From Gemmatimonadota bacterium (GTDB lineage Bacteria > Gemmatimonadota > Gemmatimonadetes > Gemmatimonadales > Gemmatimonadaceae): a stretch of 64,000 nt of DNA. The position numbers and the translations under genes are program-made. The notes under the pieces were generated by a model. The model did no database searches and was not told the origin of the DNA. It saw only the letters and a program-made list of their open reading frames with translations. Shown here in pieces: positions 18,469-28,000 of this stretch (positions are counted from its first letter, which is position 1; each line of letters starts with the position of its first letter). The stretch lies in assembly GCA_016704465.1 (NCBI GenBank), contig JADJAD010000006.1:62001-126000 (forward strand). Direction: 5' to 3'.

Positions 18469-19779
18469 ATGAGCCAGTCCGAGCACGACGATTGCGCCTG
18501 TACCGAGTACAACGAGCTGACCAGCCGACGGGAGTTCCTCGGCACCTCGAGCGGACTGTCGGGGGCAGCGCTGTACGCGTGGGCCTATCCCGAGTGGCTT
18601 CCGAAGGTCTCGTTCGCCGACTCGTTTGTCGCCAACCGGGACATCATGGTCTCGGTCTTCCTGCGAGGGGGGGCGGACGGGCTCTCGTTATGCGCCCCGT
18701 TCGGCGATCCGCTGTACTACACCGGCCGGCCGACCATCGCGATTCCGCGTCCCGACAGCACCTCTGTCAACCGTGGCCTCGCCCTCGACGACTTCTTCGC
18801 CCTGCCGCAGGGGATGCGCTTCCTCATGCCGGCATATCAGGCAGGCGACCTGCTGGTCGTGCACGGCGCGGGGCTGACGTACAACACGCGCTCCCACTTC
18901 GACGCGCAGCACTACATCGAGGTGGGCAAGGCGAATGATTCCAGCGTCAACACCGGCTGGCTCGGTCGTCACCTGGCGACCACGTCGCCGATGAAGAACG
19001 GGGCGTCGCTACGAGCCGTCGGCATCTCCGATGGCCTCGTCGACACGTTGAAGGGCGGGCCGCAGACGCTCCCCATGGCCGATCCGGCCAACTACGGGAT
19101 CGGCGGGAGCTCGAGCACGCGTGATGCGCGCACGGCGTGGCTGCGAAGCGAATACGAGAACTCCGGCGAACCGGCCCGCACTGCGGCGTTGGACGCCATC
19201 AATACGATCAACCTCCTGCGCTCGCTCAACATCGCCGGCTACACGCCGGCGAACGGGGCGGTGTACCCGAACACCGGCTTCGCCCGCGCGTTCCGCTCGA
19301 CCGCCGCCCTGATCAAGGCCGACATCGGCGTCGAGGCCGTGCACCTCGACATCGGCGGGTGGGACACCCACACCGACCAGAACCCGCTCACCGGCGGGAT
19401 GAACACCCAGATGACGCAGCTGTCCGGCGCGCTCGGGGCCTTCTGGCAGGACTGCATCTCGAGCGGCCTTGCGCAGAACGTCACCGTGGTCGTGCTGTCG
19501 GAGTTCGGTCGCAATGTGCGCGAGAACGGAAGTCGCGGCACCGATCACGGCCGCGGCACGGCGTTGTTCACCATGGGGCGCGGCATTCGCGGCGGACGCG
19601 TGCTCACCAGCAACTGGCGCCCGCTGGCACAGGAAAACCTGGTCGACCGGCAGGACCTCGCTGTTTCCATCGACTATCGCGACATCCTCGGCGAGATCGT
19701 CCAGAACCGGCTTGGCAATACGAACCTCGCCACGGTCTTCCCGGGATATGTTCCGGCGTTTCGCGGCGTGACGAAGTAG
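18469..19779 (+). CDS. Tat-exported DUF1501 family protein
   Basis: 436 residues, with a Tat-type SRREFLGTS near the N-terminus. DUF1501 is a sulfatase/alkaline-phosphatase-fold family. Visible signatures are FLRGGADGLS, DIGGWDTHTDQN, VVVLSEFGRNVREN and GTDHGRGTALF, which supply the His/Asp residues of the presumed metal site. The Cys-containing start MSQSEHDDCACTEY precedes the signal. It begins 64 nt after the DUF1800 gene and is almost certainly co-transcribed with it; the two products usually act together. Substrate is unknown. Confidence 0.88.
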   Translation: MSQSEHDDCACTEYNELTSRREFLGTSSGLSGAALYAWAYPEWLPKVSFADSFVANRDIMVSVFLRGGADGLSLCAPFGDPLYYTGRPTIAIPRPDSTSVNRGLALDDFFALPQGMRFLMPAYQAGDLLVVHGAGLTYNTRSHFDAQHYIEVGKANDSSVNTGWLGRHLATTSPMKNGASLRAVGISDGLVDTLKGGPQTLPMADPANYGIGGSSSTRDARTAWLRSEYENSGEPARTAALDAINTINLLRSLNIAGYTPANGAVYPNTGFARAFRSTAALIKADIGVEAVHLDIGGWDTHTDQNPLTGGMNTQMTQLSGALGAFWQDCISSGLAQNVTVVVLSEFGRNVRENGSRGTDHGRGTALFTMGRGIRGGRVLTSNWRPLAQENLVDRQDLAVSIDYRDILGEIVQNRLGNTNLATVFPGYVPAFRGVTK

Positions 19780-19802
19780 CTCCATCGGCACGGTACACAC
19801 AT

Positions 19803-19838
19803 ACGCGGGGGGCGGCGCTGGTGCGCCGCCCCCCGCGT
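19803..19838. terminator. Perfect 16-bp GC hairpin between convergent genes
   Basis: The arms at 19803-19818 and 19823-19838 are fully complementary (core GCGGGGGGCGGCGC) around the loop TGGT. It lies 24 nt past the DUF1501 stop and 28 nt past the stop of the opposing cupredoxin gene, so it can terminate from both sides. There is no T-tract. Confidence 0.85.
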
Positions 19839-19866
19839 GCGTGCCTCGCCCGAGCGACCCGGATGG

Positions 19867-20472
19867 TCACGGAACGACGTCGACCTCGCCGTCCATGCCC
19901 GGGTGCAGGGTGCACGAATATTGATAGAGGCGCACCGTGGGAAAAGTGCGCGTGATGCTCTGGTTGCTGACCTGGCCGGGAATGTCGGTCGGCGCCCCGG
20001 GCACGCGCTCGAAAATCACGTTGTGGGCCAGCGACGGGAAGACATAGGTCGCTGTTCCGCCCTGCTTGAGTGTGGCGCGAAACGGGGTGAAGGTGAGCCC
20101 TGGCATGTTGACCGTCACGCTTGTCGGCGCCGAGGTGACGGTGACACGCACCGACGCACTCCGACCCGATATCGTCGCTGTCACGTCGGAAGTCCCCACG
20201 GCCACGGCGCCCACGAGACCCGAAGAGTTGACCGTGGCGACGGCGAGATTGCTGCTGGTCCACGTGGCGGCGGGCGCAGTGGTGAGGGTATTGCCTTGAG
20301 CGTCCTTCGCGGTCGCCACGAGCTGATCGGTCCGCCCCACGAGCAACGACAGGCTGGGCGCGTTGAGCGCGACGGAGGCGACCCCGTTCGTTCCAGTCGG
20401 ACCGTCGCCTCCACCGCCGCCGCAGGCGACCAGTCCCACGAGTAGAGCACCTGCCAGACCGATCGATCGCAT
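19867..20472 (-). CDS. Cupredoxin lipoprotein with Big2-like domain
   Basis: 201 residues. A lipoprotein signal ends in LVGLVAC (lipobox), followed by a Gly-rich linker. An Ig-like Big2 domain follows (LNAPSLSLLVGRTDQLVATA through SDVTATISG). The C-terminal domain is a type-1 copper cupredoxin: His in LAHNVIFE, then Cys, His and Met in YSCTLHPGMDGEV, a complete ligand set. Start ATG 20472 has a strong AGGAGG. It is probably an electron carrier or copper-binding protein anchored to the envelope. The divergent neighbour is cutC, another copper-linked family. Confidence 0.85.
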   Translation of the reverse strand: MRSIGLAGALLVGLVACGGGGGDGPTGTNGVASVALNAPSLSLLVGRTDQLVATAKDAQGNTLTTAPAATWTSSNLAVATVNSSGLVGAVAVGTSDVTATISGRSASVRVTVTSAPTSVTVNMPGLTFTPFRATLKQGGTATYVFPSLAHNVIFERVPGAPTDIPGQVSNQSITRTFPTVRLYQYSCTLHPGMDGEVDVVP

Positions 20473-20492
20473 GACGTCCTCCTTGAAGTGCT

Positions 20493-20738
20493 TCACGTTG
20501 TCGCCGAGCGCTCGCGGTACGCGGTGACTTCGCGCACGGCCTTGCACGCGGGCCCGTGCTCGGCGCAGTACCAGCCGTGGTGATCGAAGAAGACCTGATG
20601 CACCCCGGGCTCGCGCTCGTAGCGCACCTTGAACATCGCCTGCACGCGCGTGCGCGCCCCCGCGATGGCGCGCGCGTCCAGCTCCTCCACGAGGATACGG
20701 GGGGGCCAGAGGTCGAATTGGGGGTCGCGGCTGACCAA
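20493..20738 (-). CDS. Small hypothetical protein
   Basis: 81 residues, ending 20 nt before the cupredoxin start in the same direction, so probably in one transcript. It begins at a TTG (20738) right beside a GGGGACG repeat, so the start is uncertain. The sequence has a plausible globular composition, with VFFDHHGWYCAEHGPACK containing two Cys and several His that could bind metal. No family is recognised. Confidence 0.45.
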   Translation of the reverse strand: MVSRDPQFDLWPPRILVEELDARAIAGARTRVQAMFKVRYEREPGVHQVFFDHHGWYCAEHGPACKAVREVTAYRERSATT

Positions 20739-21175
20739 GGACGGGAGAGGGGGACGGGGGACGGGGGACGGGGGACGGGAGTGGAAAAACTACTCGAGGT
20801 TGAGGACGGAGCGCAGGGCGGTGATGGTCGGGGCGGACTCGGGGCCATCGATTTCGGGATCGATGCGCGGGTGGTGGTTGCTGCCGGTCGTTCTCGTCTC
20901 CATTGCGGGGTCCCGTTCCGACCTGCATGCTCGTGATCGTGGGTGCGGACTGGCGGGTGCGGGTGCGCTCCCGCCGGTCGGCACGGGGCGGCGCATGGTG
21001 GACGGCAGTTGGATAGGTCCTCGTCGTGGTTTCGGCTGCGGTGCAGGGCCTGACGTGCGTCCACGGCGATCGACGGGGGCCTCGCCCCGGGGCCGGCCGT
21101 GCCCCAGACTTCGCACCGTGACCCATCGCCGCGCCGGTGCCGTGCGCGGTTCGACTCGCTCGTTAGGATCTCGTG
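20739..21175. other. Intergenic region with GGGGACG tandem repeat
   Basis: Positions 20741-20783 hold about five units of GGGGACG/GGGAGA. The remainder, up to cutC, shows no convincing gene on either strand; its open frames are Arg/Pro/His-rich shadows. One CGTTAGGA motif lies at 21161, near the cutC start. Confidence 0.6.
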
Positions 21176-21937
21176 ATGCCAATCCTGGTGGAAGCGTGCG
21201 TGGACTCGGTGCAGGGGGCGATCGCCGCCGAACGGGCGGGGGCGCGCCGCCTCGAACTCTGCGCGAACCTGGTGGAAGGGGGGACGACACCGAGTGCGGG
21301 GATGATGAGCGCGGTGCATCGCTGCGTCGGCATCCCGGTCTTCGCGATCGTCCGGCCGCGCGGCGGTGACTTCCTGTACGACGCTGCCGACATCGAGGTG
21401 ATGCTGCGCGACATCGAGTTCGCCAAGTCGTGCGCCGTACACGGCGTCGTCAGCGGGGCACTCAATCCCGACGGCAGCATTGACGAGGACGGGACGAGCG
21501 CCCTGCTCGAGGCCGCGCACCCCCTTCCCTTCACCTTCCACCGCGCCTTCGACGTGACGCGGGACCTGGACGAGTCGCTCGATACGCTGCAAGCGTTAGG
21601 CGTGCAGCGCGTCCTGACCTCGGGTGGCGCCGCGTCGGCGCTGGAGGGGGCGGCGATGCTCGCCCGCCTGGTGCGGCGGGGCGGGGAGCGCATCGTGGTG
21701 ATGGCCGGCGGCGGGGTGCGACGCGACACCGTGGCCGAGGTCGTGCAGGCGTCGCGCGTGCGCGAGGTGCACCTGCGCGGTGCGCATCGCGTGGAAGGGC
21801 GCATGGCGTATCGCGCGATCGGGGTTCGCATCGGGCGACCGTTCGTCCCCGATGAGTATGCCTGGGACGTGACCGACGCCGAGGAGATCGCTGCAGTGGT
21901 GCGGGCGGCAACTGCGGCGGTGCACGCGACCGCGTAG
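21176..21937 (+). CDS. cutC: CutC family copper homeostasis protein
   Basis: A TIM-barrel protein of 253 residues, typical CutC length. The opening MPILVEACVDSVQGA, LELCANLVEGGTTPSAG, the His in FTFHRAFDV and the strand RVLTSGGA with MAGGGVRRD are conserved in CutC. The family was tied to copper tolerance in E. coli and human, but its catalytic role is unsettled. ATG 21176 is used; a GTG directly before it (21173) is in frame. No terminator is obvious downstream. Confidence 0.9.
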   Translation: MPILVEACVDSVQGAIAAERAGARRLELCANLVEGGTTPSAGMMSAVHRCVGIPVFAIVRPRGGDFLYDAADIEVMLRDIEFAKSCAVHGVVSGALNPDGSIDEDGTSALLEAAHPLPFTFHRAFDVTRDLDESLDTLQALGVQRVLTSGGAASALEGAAMLARLVRRGGERIVVMAGGGVRRDTVAEVVQASRVREVHLRGAHRVEGRMAYRAIGVRIGRPFVPDEYAWDVTDAEEIAAVVRAATAAVHATA

Positions 21938-22010
21938 GACCGGCGCTGGCAACCGCTGCAACTTTTCGCCGCTGGGGTTCGCCCTCTCCCCGCCCTGCAC
22001 TTCGCCCGCG

Positions 22011-22535
22011 CTACGCCGCCCCGCCGAGCGGCGTCCCGAGCAGGCCAGCAGTTCGCGCCTCGTGCGCCAGCAGCCACTGCTTGCGGTCCAGTCCACCGCC
22101 GTATCCGGTCAGCGAACCATTGCTCCCGATCACCCGGTGGCACGGCACGATGATCGAGATCGGGTTGCGCCCGTTGGCCAGCCCCACCGCGCGCACCCCC
22201 TTCGGGTTCCCGATCTCGCGGGCGATGTCGCCGTACGAGACGGTCTGCGCGAAGGGAATGTCGCGCAGCGCCATCCACACGCGGCGCTGGAACTCCGTCC
22301 CATCGGGGGCCAGGGGAATCTCGAACGTCACGCGCCGTCCCTCGAAGTACTCGTTGAGCTGACGGACGGCATCGACGAACGCCGCATCGTCCCGCACCCA
22401 CGACGGCTGCTGCTCGGGGGCGTGCGCGTGCGGCGACATGAACAGCCCCGTCAGGTGCCGACCATCGCCCGTCAGGAGCAACTCACCGAGGGGCGACGGC
22501 ATGGTGGTGAAGTGGACCGTATCGTGGTTCGACAT
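22011..22535 (-). CDS. ogt: Methylated-DNA--protein-cysteine methyltransferase
   Basis: A suicide repair enzyme taking the methyl group from O6-methylguanine. The acceptor cysteine lies in IIVPCHRVIGSNGSLTGYGGG and the helix-turn-helix in TVSYGDIAREIG; 174 residues, normal for Ogt. ATG 22535 (MSNHDTVHF) gives the expected N-terminal RNase-H-like domain. It starts 16 nt after the Ada/AlkA fusion gene on the same strand, so the two form an alkylation-repair operon. Confidence 0.93.
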   Translation of the reverse strand: MSNHDTVHFTTMPSPLGELLLTGDGRHLTGLFMSPHAHAPEQQPSWVRDDAAFVDAVRQLNEYFEGRRVTFEIPLAPDGTEFQRRVWMALRDIPFAQTVSYGDIAREIGNPKGVRAVGLANGRNPISIIVPCHRVIGSNGSLTGYGGGLDRKQWLLAHEARTAGLLGTPLGGAA

Positions 22536-22551
22536 GATGTCAGGTCCTGCG

Positions 22552-24195
22552 TCAGGTGGTGGAGGGCGCCGGCGACGCCGTGCGCCAGAGGTGCATCGCC
22601 GCGTACGCGCGCCACGGGCGCCATGGCTCGGCGCGCGTGACCAGCTGGGCGGCGGTGAGGTTTCCCGCGGCGCGACGCAGCACGAGGTCGTTGGCCGGAA
22701 ACGCATCGGGCCAGCGCAGGGCGCGCATGGCGATGTAGTGCGCCGTCCAGTCGCCGATGCCCGGCAGCGAGGTCAGGATGCGGAGGGTGCGATCCACGTC
22801 GCCACCAGGCGTGAGCGACAGCGACCCACTCTCCACGGCAGCCGCAAGCGCGCGCACCGCATTTGCCCGCGTAGCCGGCATCCCGAGCGAGGCAATGTCG
22901 GACGTTGAACATGTCGCGATGCTCGCGGCGGTGGGCATGAGGCGGGTCAGCTGCGCATGAGCGCCGGCGTATGGCGCTCCGAAGCGTTCGACCAACCGTC
23001 CCATCAACGTGGTGGCTCCCTTCACGCTGACCTGCTGTCCGAGGATGGCTCGCACCGCCAGGGCGAATCCGTCGAGGGTCCCGGGAATCCGCACGCCACC
23101 AAACGACGCGGCGCTGGACACGACACCCGCGCGCACGAGGAGACGGGCGATCGCGTCGGGATTTGCGTCGAGGTCGAGCAGGTCGCGCAGCCGCGCCAGC
23201 AGGGGCATCAACGCCGACACGAGCGAGGGGGACACGCGGACCTCGATCGTACCGTCGCGCCGACGCCCGCCACTGGGCGACCGTGGCGTGGGGCGCATCG
23301 CCACCTCGATGTCGCCGATGACGTCATCGCTGGTCGCCGCTGTCGCCCTCGTCACGTGACCCAACGACGCCCCATCCGAGGGCGGTCGGGCGATCCGGAC
23401 CGTGCTGGCATAGCGCCCCTCGGCTGCCCACTCGGCGCCGGGCGCGGCGCGGGCGGCAAGAAAGGCGATGAGCGCCTCCCAGTGGAGCGGCGGGCGGTAC
23501 TCGAGCGTCAATACGAGACAGTCAGCGTCAGCACCAGATCCCGTGCCGGACGGATCGTCGGACGCGGGGTCACGCGACGTCGTGGGCGTGTGCACCTGAC
23601 GGCTCCCTGCAGTGGCTTGCGCTCGGACGTCGTGCAGCGCCTCACGCCGCAGCGCCGCCGGCGCCAGCCGATATCGCACCTTGAACGCGGCGTTGAAACG
23701 TCGCAGCGACTCGAAGCCCGCGGCGAAGGCCACCTGGCCGATCGGGAGCGACGTTTCGTGCAGCAGGCGCTTGGCGAGCAGCAGGCGATGCGTGGTGGCG
23801 AGATCGAGCGGCGACACACCGACGTGACTGACGACCGCCCGACGCACGTGACGCGCGGTGACGCCGAGCGACGACGCGAGATCGTCGAGCGATGCACCGT
23901 TGAGCGCCCCCGCCGCGATCGCGCGGGCTGCCCGCTCCGCCAGCACCGCCGTGGCATCGACCATGGCGTTACCGGGCGCGAGTTCGGGGCGGCAGCGCAG
24001 GCAGGGCCTGAAGCCGGCCCGCTCGGCCGCTGCAGCATGGGAGAAGTAGCGACAGTTGCCCGCACGCGGCGTCTTGACCCGGCAGACCGGCCGGCAATAG
24101 ATGCGGGTGGACGTCACCCCGACGAAGAAGACTCCATCGAAGCGGGCGTCGCGGGCGGTCAGTGCGCGGTAGCAGGAGGAGCGGTCGAGTGGCAT
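22552..24195 (-). CDS. Ada metal-binding / AraC HTH / AlkA glycosylase fusion
   Basis: 547 residues joining an alkylation sensor to a base-excision enzyme. The N-terminal Ada domain has its four zinc cysteines (YCRPVC, then PCLRC), the first of which accepts methyl from phosphotriesters. An AraC HTH follows (SLPIGQVAFAAGFESLRRFNAAF). The C-terminal half is AlkA-like, with the helix-hairpin-helix SLPGIGDWTAHYIAM and the catalytic Asp in FPANDLVLRR. ATG 24195 starts exactly at MPLDRSSCYRAL. It likely activates its own operon with ogt when methylated. E. coli instead fuses Ada to an Ogt domain. Confidence 0.9.
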   Translation of the reverse strand: MPLDRSSCYRALTARDARFDGVFFVGVTSTRIYCRPVCRVKTPRAGNCRYFSHAAAAERAGFRPCLRCRPELAPGNAMVDATAVLAERAARAIAAGALNGASLDDLASSLGVTARHVRRAVVSHVGVSPLDLATTHRLLLAKRLLHETSLPIGQVAFAAGFESLRRFNAAFKVRYRLAPAALRREALHDVRAQATAGSRQVHTPTTSRDPASDDPSGTGSGADADCLVLTLEYRPPLHWEALIAFLAARAAPGAEWAAEGRYASTVRIARPPSDGASLGHVTRATAATSDDVIGDIEVAMRPTPRSPSGGRRRDGTIEVRVSPSLVSALMPLLARLRDLLDLDANPDAIARLLVRAGVVSSAASFGGVRIPGTLDGFALAVRAILGQQVSVKGATTLMGRLVERFGAPYAGAHAQLTRLMPTAASIATCSTSDIASLGMPATRANAVRALAAAVESGSLSLTPGGDVDRTLRILTSLPGIGDWTAHYIAMRALRWPDAFPANDLVLRRAAGNLTAAQLVTRAEPWRPWRAYAAMHLWRTASPAPSTT

Positions 24196-24412
24196 GGACA
24201 AAGTGTAATGCGGCCTCGCCCTCCTGACTCGCCATTTTCGGACATGTGAACCCTCCCCGCTTACCGCGGTGCTACCCCACCCTGCGCCCGAGCGCGACGG
24301 CTCGTCCCGGCGGAACGGTCCCCCGTCCCGATTCCTGGCAGCTGCGCGTCGGTGCTGTCGCCCGTCCGGTTGGCTGGTCACAGCTTTCAGCTTCCCCTTC
24401 CTCGAGCCAAGC

Positions 24413-25021
24413 ATGCCCCTGACACAGTCTTTGTCGACCAGTTCCTCGTCGCGCCTGCGCACGCACGCGTTCACCCTGCTGGCGGCGCTGACCCTGCCCG
24501 CGGCCACCCATTCACTCGGTGCCCAGGAGACCCTCCCGCGCGCCGCCGCAGTCGAGGTGCGCGCGCGATTCCTCACCGACCTCGACACCTTGCAGCACAA
24601 GTTCCTCGCGCTGGCCGAGGCGATCCCGGCAGACAAGTACAGCTGGCGTCCGGCGCCGGAGGTGCGCTCCATCGGTGAGGCGTTCATGCACGTGGCCAGC
24701 GAGTACTACGTCTTCACACCCATGGCCTACGGGGCAACGCCCTCCCCGCTGATTCCCCGCGCCCAGGGCGAAATGCAGAAGTTCGAGTCGATGAGCAACA
24801 AGGCCGACGTGAAGAAGCACCTCACCGAGGGGTTCGCCTACACCAGGCAGGCGCTCGCCGGACTCGATGAGTCGAAGATCACCGGCACGCAGAAGCTCTT
24901 CGGCGGCGATCGCACGATCGTCGAGACCACGCTGATCATGTCGGGCGACCTGCACGAGCACCTGGGGCAGCTGATCTCGTACGCACGGATGAACGGAATC
25001 AAGCCGCCGTGGAGTAAGTAG
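24413..25021 (+). CDS. Exported DinB-like (YfiT/DinB four-helix) protein
   Basis: 202 residues with a signal peptide ending THSLGAQE. The body has DinB-superfamily features: FLALAEAIPADKYSWRPAPEVRSIGEAFMHVA and a late DLHEHLGQLISYARMNG. These His residues would form the metal triad of the fold. Exported DinB-like proteins are common in this type of genome, but their reactions are unknown. It is read alone and convergent with the following large gene. Confidence 0.8.
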   Translation: MPLTQSLSTSSSSRLRTHAFTLLAALTLPAATHSLGAQETLPRAAAVEVRARFLTDLDTLQHKFLALAEAIPADKYSWRPAPEVRSIGEAFMHVASEYYVFTPMAYGATPSPLIPRAQGEMQKFESMSNKADVKKHLTEGFAYTRQALAGLDESKITGTQKLFGGDRTIVETTLIMSGDLHEHLGQLISYARMNGIKPPWSK

Positions 25022-25027
25022 CAGGCG

Positions 25028-25075
25028 AGAAGTCGAGCAGGTGGGAAGTTCACAGTTCCCGCCTGCTCGACTTCT
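25028..25075. terminator. 20-bp hairpin between convergent genes
   Basis: The arms AGAAGTCGAGCAGGTGGGAA (25028-25047) and its near complement (25056-25075, one G-T mismatch) flank an 8-nt loop. It begins 6 nt after the DinB-like stop and its right arm reaches the stop of the opposing gene. Confidence 0.82.
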
Positions 25076-28000
25076 ATCGACTCTCGGCGATCAGGATGAG
25101 TCCCTTCTTGCCCGGTACGGTGATCGACTGGCTTGCCGACCATGTGCCGGCAACCTGAAAATTCTCGATCGCGGGGGCTCGCAGCCGCGTGCGCGCCGGA
25201 TCGAGGCCGAGGGCCTTCCAGTCGATCGCCAACCGCACCGCCCGATCGTCGGCGTGCCACGAGCCTAACGCGATCATCGCCCGGCCCGGACGTGTCCACG
25301 TGGTCGCCAGCACCAGCGAGTCGCCAGTTGTGACCGGTGGGCGCGCGGACCACCAACCGTGCATGCGGCTCCTGTCGATACCGAACGTGTCCCACACCTT
25401 CCACAGCGGGGCCGGGTCACCGCTCCACGGCAGCCGGGCCGTCATCCCCATCGTCATGCCGCGCCACGGATTCCCCCCCTTCTCCAGCATCTCCCCCATC
25501 AACCCGAACGGGATCCCCGAGACCTCCACCAGCCAGTAGTCGCTCGGTGCGTCGTAATCGAAGTACTCGCCGAACCAGAGCCGATTGAGGAAGGGGAAGT
25601 GCTCGAGGTACAGGTTGGCGCTGGACGCGAAGCCGTCGCGCGGATTGAACTGGTTGGCCGAGTGCAGGTCGATGAGCGCCCCGGGGTTGCCGCGATCCAG
25701 GACCTTGCGCACGCGTTTCATGGTCGTGCGGTCGAAGGCGACATCGTCGATGTACAGCCCGTCGATCTTCTCGTGCTTCACCAGCCAGTCGAGCCCCTCG
25801 ACGTAGTAATTGTGCCATCGCGACACGCCGCTGTTGACGACCGCGGCGTCCTTGTTGGTGGGCACGTGCCATGCGGCGAGGTAGTCACCCCCGAGGTGCT
25901 CCTGCAGCCAGGAATAGCCACCGCCAGGTCCGCCCGACAGCACCTCATCGCCTAACGATCGCAGCGCGAACAGCTCGGGGGCCCGGTTGCTGAGCTCGCG
26001 CACGGTGTAGTAGATCTTGGCCTTCATGCCACGCGCGTGCGCCGAGTCGATGTACGCGCGCATCTGCGCGGTCTCGATGAACGGGTAGTTGATCCACGGG
26101 TTCACGCGGTTGGCGTGGTGCACATTGACCGTATTCGCCCCCCGCCGGGCAATCGAATCCACCGGGACGAAGGCGTGGAAGTAGCGCGTCTTCCACTGCC
26201 CCGACGTGTCCAGCGTCCTGAACGGGGTGAGCATCAGGCGGAAATCGAAGCGCAGCGAGTCGCCCGCCTCCATCGTGCGCGCGCCGGAGTAGCAGCTGAC
26301 GGATACCGCGGTTTCGCGTGTCGGAGCCGCGCCCTCGGAGATGTCACACCCGCCCTTCCCGCCGTTCCCCCAGCTGCTGGGGAGCACGAGCGGCTTGGAC
26401 AGGTAGAAGTTGGTGTTCAATGGTCGGACGTAGTGCTCGTCGGTCAGGGTGAACTGCAGGCCGGCACCCACACCGCCGATCCATGCCCCGTCCTGATTCT
26501 TCTTCGCCACGTCCCATGTCCAGCGCAGCTCGGCCGGCCGGCGCCCTCCCTTCTGTCCGAGCCCCATCATGAACTCGGCCGCCCCTGGCCGCATCGGAAT
26601 CTCCAGCCGTACGTCGCCGATGGAGGTTCGCTCCGCGGCGCGCAGCGTGACGCGGTACATCGTTGTCCCCTCGAACTCCATTTGGGCCCGCACCTGCATG
26701 GTGAGGGGGCCGGACCGTCGCTCGGCGCTCCACGCCACCGCACCCGGGGCGCGCTTGGTGATGGTGGCCGCGGCGCCGGTCCATTCCATCGACGCGCCAG
26801 AGACGGTGCGCACGACGAGCTGCACCGGGGCCGCGAGCACGTCGTGCGGCACCGTTCCGACTGTCGTGTTGCCGTCGGCGAAGTACGATCGAATGTGCGA
26901 CGGGAATCCGTCATCGCCCACGGTCAGCGATCGACCAAGCACGCCGATGGTCGTTCCGCTCACGGTCATCGGGGTGTACGGCGGCACGAGGCCGTCGTCG
27001 GCCGCCAGTTGCGAGTTGAGCCAGCGCAGGCGCGTGAGCAACGACGGGTCGTCGTCGCCATGGTTGGCCACCGTCGCGGAATCGACGCGCAGCACGATTC
27101 GGAAGACGCGCTCGCGCGCGTTGCTGCTGCCGAACGCGATGTCTCCCTCGTACTCGCCGGGCGTGGTGCTGGCCGGAATGTCCACGCCGAACCAGAGCGG
27201 CTGCACCTTGCCACGCTCCACCCGTAGCGCTCGCGTGAAGCGCCCTCCGGACCAGTCGATCCCCTCGAGGTTGAAGGCGGTCACCGCCGACGCGGGGATT
27301 GTCTCCGTCCCGCCCTTCCGGGTGAACGAGGTCGCCTCATACCGGAGGGAATCGATCGCCATCCGGTGGGCCCACAGTCCGATCTGGAACGTGTAGAACT
27401 CCCCGCGCTTCGCCGATCCCGTGAAGGCCTGGAACGGTCCCTGCTGTGCCCATCGCCGCGGGATGTCGTCGGTCATGCGGATCGAGAGCGAGCGATCCTC
27501 GGCGAAAGCGAAGTACTCGGCCCACGCATACCGGGTCCGCAGCGAATCGAGCTCGCTGCGGCTGGCGATGTACTCCATCGGCGTGAAGCGCGAGAAGTCG
27601 TCGATGGCGTCGAAGCCTGTCACCGAAGCGGACGGGAGCTGCCGCCACTGGCCAAAGCGCGCCTGCTGCGCGGTGAGTCCATTGCGCTGCATCCACCCGG
27701 CGTCGGCCGTGGCTTCGGGCAGGCGATAGGTGATCTTCGGATAGTTGGACTTGAAGGTCCCGGTGTACGGCAGGTAGTACACGTAGTAGTCGCCCGGGAG
27801 CGAGGGCGCCTGGAAGACGAGGTCGCCGTATTCGCGGGTGATCTCCATGCGGGCGACGTTGCGGACGCGCAGTTGCGTCTGCGCATCCATGACCACCAGC
27901 CCGACCTTTTCCGGCGTCAGGTCGCGGCGGCGCCACGGAATGCGCACGTAAACTGCCTCGCCTCCCTGCTCCACGTGGACCACGGCGCGGTGGTTGCCGA

